Source: Anaeramoeba ignava (lineage: Eukaryota; Metamonada; Anaeramoebidae). Taken from it: a stretch of DNA of 64,000 nt. The position numbers and the translations under genes were made by a program. Below, piece by piece: positions 56,822-64,000 of this stretch. Each line of letters starts with the position of its first letter. The first letter of the stretch is position 1. Location: NCBI GenBank assembly GCA_028826165.1, contig JAPDFW010000007.1, forward strand, positions 1 through 64,000, read 5' to 3'. The notes under the pieces are model-generated. The model searched no databases and was not told the origin of the DNA. It was given only the letters and a program-made list of their open reading frames with translations.

Positions 56822-58545
56822 ATGAACTCACAATCAACAGTTCTTTTTTGTGGGTTTGAAAGTTCATTAAATTTACTTAATTATGAAAAGGAAATACTCA
56901 AATCAATAACAACAATTGTACCAGACAACACAATACAAATCACAACAACAAATGAAACAACAAATTTTCTAACAAGCTCTGGAAAAGCAATAATTTATAA
57001 ACCAGGAGAAAAAAGCAAAAAAATCAAATCTCAAAAAATTAAGAAAATTTCTTCTGGCAGAAATTCATTCATTTTGTTAAATAAAAACGGAGAAGTTTAT
57101 AGTTATGGAGAAAACAATTTCGGCGAATGCGCATGTGGAGAAGGTGCAGTAAAGACGCCAAGCTTGATCAGCTATTTTGCAATGAGGAAAATAAAGATAG
57201 TTGAGGTTGTGTCTGGGGAATTTCAAACATACTTTTTGAGTGAAGATGACGAACTTTTTACTTGCGGTTTGAACAGGTTTGGACAGTTGGGATTGGGACA
57301 TCAAATCAAGCAATCGTCTCCTCGTTTTTGTGCGAAAAATGTCACTCGAGTATTTAGTGGGAATTTTGCGGAACATTTTTATTTTATCAACGAAAAAAAC
57401 GAGTTGTTTTCAAGCGGAAAAAATAATTGTGGACAATTAGGAATAGGAAGTAAAACCCATACGAGTAAGTATACCAAAGTGTGCGATATGAGCGGAAGAA
57501 ACATTGTCAAGATATGCTGCGGGGGAACGCACACTTTGCTTTATTTGGAGGAAAATGGAGTCGATGAACTTTATTCATGTGGAAACTCGAATTACAACGG
57601 ACTGGGTCTTTCAGAAGACACAACCGAATTTCAGTTAGTCAAGTGGATTGCAAATAAGGGCATCTCAAATATTGCTGTTGGAGACTCGCACTCGGTGGTT
57701 CTCACAAAGACAAACGAGTTGTATTCTTTTGGATCTAATTTGCAAGGACAGTTGGGTCAAAACACTTGTATTTCTGTCAAAATTCCCTTTGCAATGGACA
57801 CTCAACATTTTCCTGGAATCCATTTCTTGCAGTTCTGCAGAATTTATTGCGGAGAAACTTCTACTTTCATCTATTCAAGTTCATTTGACTGTCTTTTGGA
57901 AGATATGCATCTTCTTTGGAAACGTTCAGAATTTGTTGATATTAATTTCCTCTGTTTGGATGGTTCTGTTTCAATACACAAGCTTGTTTTGCGAGCAAGA
58001 ATGAGTTTTCTGTCTAAAAATCAACTTGATTTATTTGTGATCAAAATTTCGAATTTTTTCAAAAAACAAAGAAAACATCTTATGTTGAGAATTTTGCCCG
58101 ATTTCTTTATACAGGTTTTTTATCCGATCCAAAAATTCTTTTGGAAATTATCCATTTATTTGATTCCTCTTTTGTCTGGCATTTCAAATATGGAAAGCAA
58201 GGTTTATTGCAGGATCTAATGCAGCTTTATTATGACGAAGATTCCAAGGATTTTATTATTCTCTCAAATAACGAGTCTATCAGGGTTCATAAACTTATTT
58301 TGGTTGCAAGAAGTGATTTATATCGTGGAATGTTTTTGAATGTTAATGATCCTAATAATAGAGTTACTGATACAAGTAATTCTTCTTCTTTATCGTTGAA
58401 GATGCTTATCAAATATTTTTATTTTGATTCTCTTGATAATGATATTTCTTCAGATTCTATTCAAGAGCTTCAAGAATTGAAAGAATTTTATCTTTTAAAT
58501 CCAAGAACAAATTTTTTTGAACAAGAATCTTTTAATATTTTTTGA
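56822..58545 (+). CDS. RCC1-repeat / tandem-BTB protein (copy D), one apparent frameshift
   Basis: The ATG at 56822 is chosen because MNSQSTVLFCGFE matches the family start; the in-frame Phe-Ile codons before it are a T/A repeat. RCC1 blades: VYSYGENNFGECACGEG, LFTCGLNRFGQLGLGHQ, LFSSGKNNCGQLGIGSK, LYSCGNSNYNGLG and LYSFGSNLQGQLGQ. BTB 1 (LLWKRSEFVDINFLCLDGS, VSIHKLVLRARM) leads to FARFLYTGFLSDPKILL, which is in a different frame; BTB 2 follows (KDFIILSNNESIRVHKLILV, DLYRGMFLNVNDPNNRVTD). The one-base shift lies between about 58054 and 58095, where T6 and A6 runs occur. The joined product would be about 570 residues. It is much richer in G+C than copies A-C, with normal codon variety, and is the most diverged member. 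Confidence 0.83.
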
Positions 58546-58718
58546 TATTTTTTTAAAAAAAAAACAATTTGCAAAAAGGAGAACAATTTAATTAATTTAT
58601 TAATTAATTTAAGGATTTTAAAGAATTTTATCTTTTAAATCTAATAATAAAAATAAAAATTTTTTTCAATATTTTTTCAAAATCATTTTTTTCATTTTTT
58701 TTAATTTCTTTTTAAATT

Positions 58719-61700
58719 ATGGAATTAAATGAATTAATTCAAAATATTTCAAATAATAATTTTTCAGCAATTAAAACATTACTTGAAAATAATTCAAATC
58801 AATTTATAGAATTTATAGAAAATATTTTTTTAAATTATTCAGAAAGTAAAAAAGCAAGCAAAACAAAAATACAAATTAATAAATTTATATTAATTTATTT
58901 AAATAATTTTTATATTAATTTATTTAACAAACAATTTAAAAGGAATTGTTCAAATTCAACAATTTTTTATTGAGACAATTAATATTGAAAAAGAAGATAA
59001 AATAGAAATTGAAAATGAAAATGAAAATGAAATTAAAATCAAAATAGAAAATCAAATCATTTTACATTTAAATAAATTAATGGAATTAACCTTAAAATTC
59101 ATTTCAGAAAAAATGTAAAAATTTAAAAAAAATTGAAATGATTTAAATTAAAAATTAAAATAATTTAAATTTAATTTAGAAATTCAACTCAAATTTTTCA
59201 AATATGGGAAAATCACTTGAAAATACAAAAACTAATCCTCAAACGATTAAACAAATCAACAACAAAAGTTACAATACAAATAATCCGTGTTTTAATGAAT
59301 CTTATTCTTTTATATTCACCTCCAAACACAAAATACTTAACTTATATACAAAACGACTTTCCTGAAAAACAAGCTAATATTCTCGATCAAAAAACAAATC
59401 ACAAAAATTTTAACGTCAACAAAATATCACCTTCACATCCCTTTTTAAACAGAATCCTTTTGCTTGAACAAGCAAACAATCTTTTAAAAGAATTATTTAT
59501 TCGATTGAATTCAACCACAATGTAAATAAAAAAAGAAAGAAAAAAAAGAAAGAAAAAACAACCATTTGCACAAAAAAAAATATTCACTTCCTTTTTTACA
59601 TAAACAAAAACTACGGCTTGATGGGGACAGATCACACACAGAAAGCATTGTGCTTGTCAACTCGTTATTTTGCATTTTGGAAAAAAGAGACGTTTATTGT
59701 TCATCAATTATTCAGCAATTGATCAATTTCCAAGTGATGATTTCTGAACGAAATTTCCAGCATCTCCAAAGCACATTTTCAAGAAAGAATATCCTGAATT
59801 TGATCAAGAGCGTGTTTTTGAGGATTCTTGGTCACAAATCATCATATATTATTCCCTGGCGATCGAAGTTATTTGAAAAATTAATAAAATTAAAAGCGAA
59901 ACAACAAGCGGAGACTATACTGTCAAATCTGGAGCAAGAAATCCCATCAATTTCGCATGACTTTTCTTCGCTTCATGATAATCTCAAGAAAAGAAAGGTG
60001 GAATTTGACTATAAATTCCGCGCAACAAGCACTCTTCAAGAACAAGCAAAACTTTTATCGCAAACTAAAGCAACAGTTATAATTGATCAACATAAGGAAA
60101 TATTCACGTCGTTTGCCGAGCAAATTTTCGCGCAACTTTCACCGGAATTGATTGCGAATTTGGTGATCCACAATCTGAATAATTTGCCTTCTCAAAACAA
60201 ACTTGCGAATGATATTGAAAAATCAATGAAAAAATATTCGAAAAATTTTTTGGAAAAACAAAATAATCAACCGCTGCAAAAAGCAGATACAATTTACTCA
60301 GAAAATCCCTTTGAAGCGTTGAACATCCATTTGTTCAAACGAATTTTGTCTGATCTGAACCGTTTGAAACAGTTTGGATATGGGGATCTTCACTCGACAA
60401 TCCTATCCAAGCTTGTGTGCTCGATCCGACAGAACAGCTTCAAATGCTTTGGAGAAGACGAAGAGGATGAAGACGACGAGAGCTTGAAGGAAAAGACCGA
60501 GAAAAACTCTGAACAGAAAACCGACGGGGAATTAGAAGCGCAAAAAAACGGAAATTTGGAGCAAAAACAACCTGAGCAAAAATTGGATGAAAAATTGGAT
60601 CAAAATTCAAAATCCAAAAAAAGAAACCAAATTTTTCAGTCGCAGTTCAAAAAACGCAACTATTACACAACGCTTTTTCTGAACTACATTTTCGACAATT
60701 TCCACCAGAAATACAACCTTGCGATCCAGTGGCTTTTTGAGGAATTTGGGATGGAGCAATTTGATTGCGAAGAGCAAACAATCCTGACCGACATCAACTT
60801 TCTTCAAACAGAACAAGAGTGCAAAATTGCGGAAATCAGGAATCCAACATGGAAAATTGCGGAAATGTCGATATCCGTTTCGGAAATTGCAAACACAAGC
60901 CGGTACAACTTTGTTCTTCTGTCTATTCTCCAAGAAATGCTGATGAAACTCACACCTTTTGATCGGATATTCACGCAATTTTTCCTGGATATCCCGTTTA
61001 TCACCGACCAAGCCTTTGATTTTATAATGAAATATTTCCAGGAAAACAGCACCATTGATTTTGGATTGGACATCCTGAAAAATCTGCTGTTTTATCGGTA
61101 TCCATACCAACAACGCTGCCTGGAAATTCTTCTCAAGCTCTCGACAAGCACGAGTTCTGACATCCGATTTCGCGCCATCAATTTGATTGTGAACACATTG
61201 TATTCAAATAATAATTTCTCGGGGAAAATCAACGCATTTGCAACCGAGTCTGTGGGGACTCTACTCGATATGGAGCCATCCAAAGCAACGCCCGAATATA
61301 CAAAATCCAAGATGGATCTTTTCCTCGCAATCTGCGGGAAGGACTTCGGCTTGCTTTTCAAGCTTGTCGAGCTATTCACAACATCCCCGACATTCATACG
61401 AAGCATCATATACAAAAACGCGCAGAATTTGATACGAAGAATAATGAATTTCCACAAGCAACAGCAGCAAAAACAAACAGCAGAATCCCGGAACGATGAT
61501 CCGGAGCAAACCCCCAACCAGGATGCAGTCCCGCAACCTCAGCAATCCCAACAGGATGGGCTGCAAAGTGTTTCCGACGACGAAGAACCCGCGCAAATTA
61601 TCCAAATTATCCAGGATTGCTCCAAATCATCCTTCAAATTAATTTTCAAATTTTTATACGCGCTCTCCGAAAATCGGAAAATGAGCGCAAGACTCACAAA

Positions 61701-62352
61701 AGTGGTCCGAAATAACTATTCCAAATTCAAAGATCCGCATTTTTTGATTCCGATTTTAAATGATTTAACAAAAGAAGAATTTCTTCGCGAACTAAACAAC
61801 TTCATCTCGCTTGATCTCAACTCCCTGAAGCTTGGGATCCAGCGCTTGATCACCGTTCAACCCTCTCCGCTGAGTCCTGTGGAGCTTCTTATCGCGCTCC
61901 ACAGTCTCGAGGTCAACCAAACAAGCGTGGAGAAAATCAAAGAGGTGATCCGCAAATGTCTTGAAAACAAAATCATTTTCACCCAAAGCGTTTTTTCAAG
62001 AGCAATCCAACAGCTTGTCGACATCAATCCTGTTCCCCGTCTTTTCATGGTCACCCTTATTTTCGCACAAAAGGCTTATCCTAAAATGGCAGAGTTTGTT
62101 TCAAAAGATATTCTCACTCGTCTCATTCTCAAAAATGTTTGGGAAGACTCGGAGTTGTGGAAGGGCTTTAGGATTTGTCTCAATATGATAGGTGGTCATC
62201 ATGCTTCAAGTGTTTTACTTCAATTACCCAAATCCCAACTTTCTGATATTTTGAAAATTTATCCTGATTTGAAGCAACCTTTACTTGATTTTATAACTTC
62301 CACTGATGCTTTTATTCCTCGTGAGATTCGCGAAGTTATAAAATTTATTTAA
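58719..62352 (+). CDS. Symplekin / Pta1-like mRNA 3'-end processing scaffold
   Basis: Exons: 58719-59114, 59180-59521, 59631-62352. The N-terminal HEAT region matches symplekin: VTIQIIRVLMNLILLYSPPN, ISPSHPFLNRILLLEQANNL and, across the exon 2/3 splice, LNSTT-ISHTESIVLVNSLF. A charged acidic linker (GEDEEDEDDESLKEKTEKN) is followed by more helical repeats. The C-terminal symplekin domain is clear (LSPVELLIALHSLE, FSRAIQQLVDINPVPRLFMV, ILTRLILKNVWEDSELWKGF, LLQLPKSQLSDILKIYPDLK). Symplekin holds together the cleavage and polyadenylation machinery in the nucleus. One extra A in the AAAA at 58938-58941 breaks exon 1 (KQF-KGIVQIQQF reads on once it is removed). Exon 3 is unusually G+C-rich for this window. 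About 1,150 residues once corrected. Confidence 0.92.
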
Positions 62353-62359
62353 AGCAATT

Positions 62360-63590
62360 TTAAAGCAATTTTAAAAGAAATTTAAATCAATTTTAAATCA
62401 ATTTTAAAAAGAAATTTAAATCAATTTTAAAAAGAAATTTAAATCAATTTTAAATCAATTTTAAATCAATTTTAAATCAAATTTAAATCAATTTTAAATT
62501 AATTTTAAATCAATTTTAAATCAATTTTAAATCAAATTTAAATCAATTTTAAATCAAATTTAAATCAATTTTAAATCAAATTTAAATCAATTTTAAATCA
62601 AATTTAAATCAATTTTAAATCAAATTTAAAACAATTTTATATCAATTTTATATCAATTTTAAATCAATTTTATAACAATTTTAAATCAATTTTAAATCAA
62701 TTTTAAATCAATTTTAAATCAATTTTAAATCAATTTTAAATCAATTTTATATTAATTTTATATTAAATCAAATTTTTAAATCAATTTTAAATCAATTTTA
62801 AATCAAAATTTAAATTAATTTTTTATCAATTTTAATTTTAAATCAATTTTAAATCAATTTTTCAATTTTTAATTTTAAATCAATTTTTTAAATCAATTTT
62901 ATATCAATTTTATATCAATTTTAAAATCAATTTTAAATCAATTTTAAATCAATTTTAAATCAATTTTATATCAATTTTTATCATTTTAATTTTATATCAA
63001 TTTTAAATCAATTTTTATATCAATTTTAAATTAATTTTAAATCAATTTTAAATCAATTTTAAATCAATTTTAAATCAATTTTAAATCAATTTTAAATCAA
63101 TTTTCAATTTTAAATCAATTTTATATCAATTTTAAATCAATTTTAAAATTTTAAATCAATTTTATATCAAAATTTAAATCAATTTTAAATCAATTTTAAA
63201 TCAATTTTTAAATTAATTTTAAATCAATTTTCAATTTTATATCAATTTTAAATAAATTTTTAAATATCAATTTTTAATCAATTTTTATATTTTAAATCAA
63301 TTTTAAATCAATTTTATAAATCAATTTTAAATCAATTTTTTTTTAAATCAATTTTAAATCAATTTTATATTAATTTTAAATCAATTTTATATCAATTTTA
63401 AATCAATTTTAAATCAATTTTAAATCAATTTTAAATCAATTTTAAATCAATTTTAAATCAATTTTAAATCAATTTTATATCAATTTTATATCAATTTTAT
63501 ATCAATTTTAAATCAATTTTAAATTAATTTTAAATCAATTTTATATCAATTTTATATCAATTTTAAATCAATTTTTATATCAAATTTAAA
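62360..63590. repeat. 11-bp satellite (TTTTAAATCAA) downstream of symplekin
   Basis: About 110 copies of TTTTAAATCAA, with TTTTATATCAA and TTTTAAATTAA variants and occasional length changes. The array starts 8-10 bp after the symplekin stop and runs to the next gene. The period is close to one DNA helical turn, so the A-tracts are in phase. No coding signal on either strand. Confidence 0.9.
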
Positions 63591-63673
63591 AGAAATTAAA
63601 TTTAAAAGCATTTTATTTAAAAGAAATTAAATTTCAATAAAGTTTTTCTTTTTATTTCTTTTTATTTTATTTT

Positions 63674-64000
63674 TCACTTCTTTTCATAATCATTAAATCG
63701 TATTTTCTTCTGTAAAAATTTTATCACAAAATTAATTCTTGTTAACCATTGTGTATCTGTAGGAATATAACTGGATACTTCCTGAAGATTAAAAACCTTT
63801 TTTTGGAAAGTTTCACCTTGATGAAATTTCTGGTGAAATTCAAATCTTTCTTTCTGTTTTTTCATCCAAACTTTTTGAACTTCATCAAAAAAAGGCAAAG
63901 AACGGTCAAAACAAATCCTATCAAAATGACCGAATCCATGAATCAAAATTCCTCTGAAAAGTTTGTGGTCATAAACACCCTTTTTCCACCAAGAAGGTCC
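63674..64000 (-). CDS. C-terminal end of a CHD-like chromatin remodeller (partial, cut by window edge)
   Basis: The frame is open from the window edge to a stop at 63674. GPSWWKKGVYDHKLFRGILI then HGFGHFDRICFDRSLPFF resembles the 'WW...D..LL.G...HGY..Y..I..D..L.F' block in the SANT/SLIDE-like or DUF4208-like region downstream of the helicase in CHD chromatin remodellers, especially the CHD6-9 group. The tail is short (IPTDTQWLTRINFVIKFLQK). There is no ATG in the visible part; the reading continues upstream beyond the window. Codon use is less AT-skewed than in the repeat proteins. The match rests on one motif of about 30 residues. Confidence 0.5.
   Translation of the reverse strand, partial: GPSWWKKGVYDHKLFRGILIHGFGHFDRICFDRSLPFFDEVQKVWMKKQKERFEFHQKFHQGETFQKKVFNLQEVSSYIPTDTQWLTRINFVIKFLQKKIRFNDYEKK

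Noticed and set aside
60607-62054. Several antisense frames opposite symplekin
   Set aside because: They appear only because this exon is richer in G+C and so has fewer stops; the sense frame matches symplekin end to end.

Overview
This window is nuclear DNA from an extremely AT-rich protist. Genes carry GT-AG introns, one tRNA-Lys(UUU) lacks an encoded CCA end, and the proteins are eukaryote-specific: symplekin, FAM91, NAA20, a USP4/15-type deubiquitinase, a RasGAP-PH protein and a C2/WW protein. Expanded RCC1-BTB and ankyrin-BTB families, a RasGAP and an MLKL-N-terminal-like protein would suit an amoeboid or Anaeramoeba-like metamonad. That placement is inference; the sequence alone does not fix the species. 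The standard genetic code appears to be in use (TAA and TGA both act as stops).

Layout. 1-16.2 kb: minus-strand RCC1-BTB genes (one cut by the window edge, one broken, one nearly intact), an N/Q-rich repeat protein on the plus strand, a broken minus-strand ankyrin-BTB gene, and tRNA-Lys with a ~2.85 kb satellite starting at its 5' edge. 16.2-19.6 kb: a ~143-bp satellite and gene-free DNA. 19.6-26.1 kb: FAM91 (plus), converging on a five-exon gene (minus) with an MLKL-N-terminal-like helical bundle, EF-hand-like segments and a coiled coil. 26.1-35.0 kb: a short and a very large ankyrin-BTB gene (plus). The large one is an inverted copy of the left locus, including its upstream DNA. 35.2-42.7 kb: a deubiquitinase with a huge Lys/Ser hexamer insert. 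42.8-50.7 kb: NAA20 (minus), with a ~3.96 kb satellite intron, diverging from a RasGAP-PH gene. 50.8-55.9 kb: a C2-C2-Q/N-WW gene with a 2.77 kb satellite intron. 56.8-62.4 kb: an RCC1-BTB gene and symplekin, both visibly richer in G+C. 62.4-64.0 kb: an 11-bp satellite and the cut end of a CHD-like gene.

Four points stand out. (1) Introns of ordinary genes have swollen by simple tandem arrays whose sense strand almost entirely lacks GT and AG, so they should be invisible to splicing. (2) Arrays inside exons keep a period divisible by three (6, 24 or 102 nt). (3) RCC1 and ankyrin proteins share one C-terminal tandem-BTB module. (4) Nearly every conserved gene carries a single-base frameshift, mostly at or near a short homopolymer. 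This points to residual assembly indels as much as to gene decay, so 'broken' calls need read-level checking. I rebuilt exons by reading splice sites and comparing with remembered family architecture; no searches were run.
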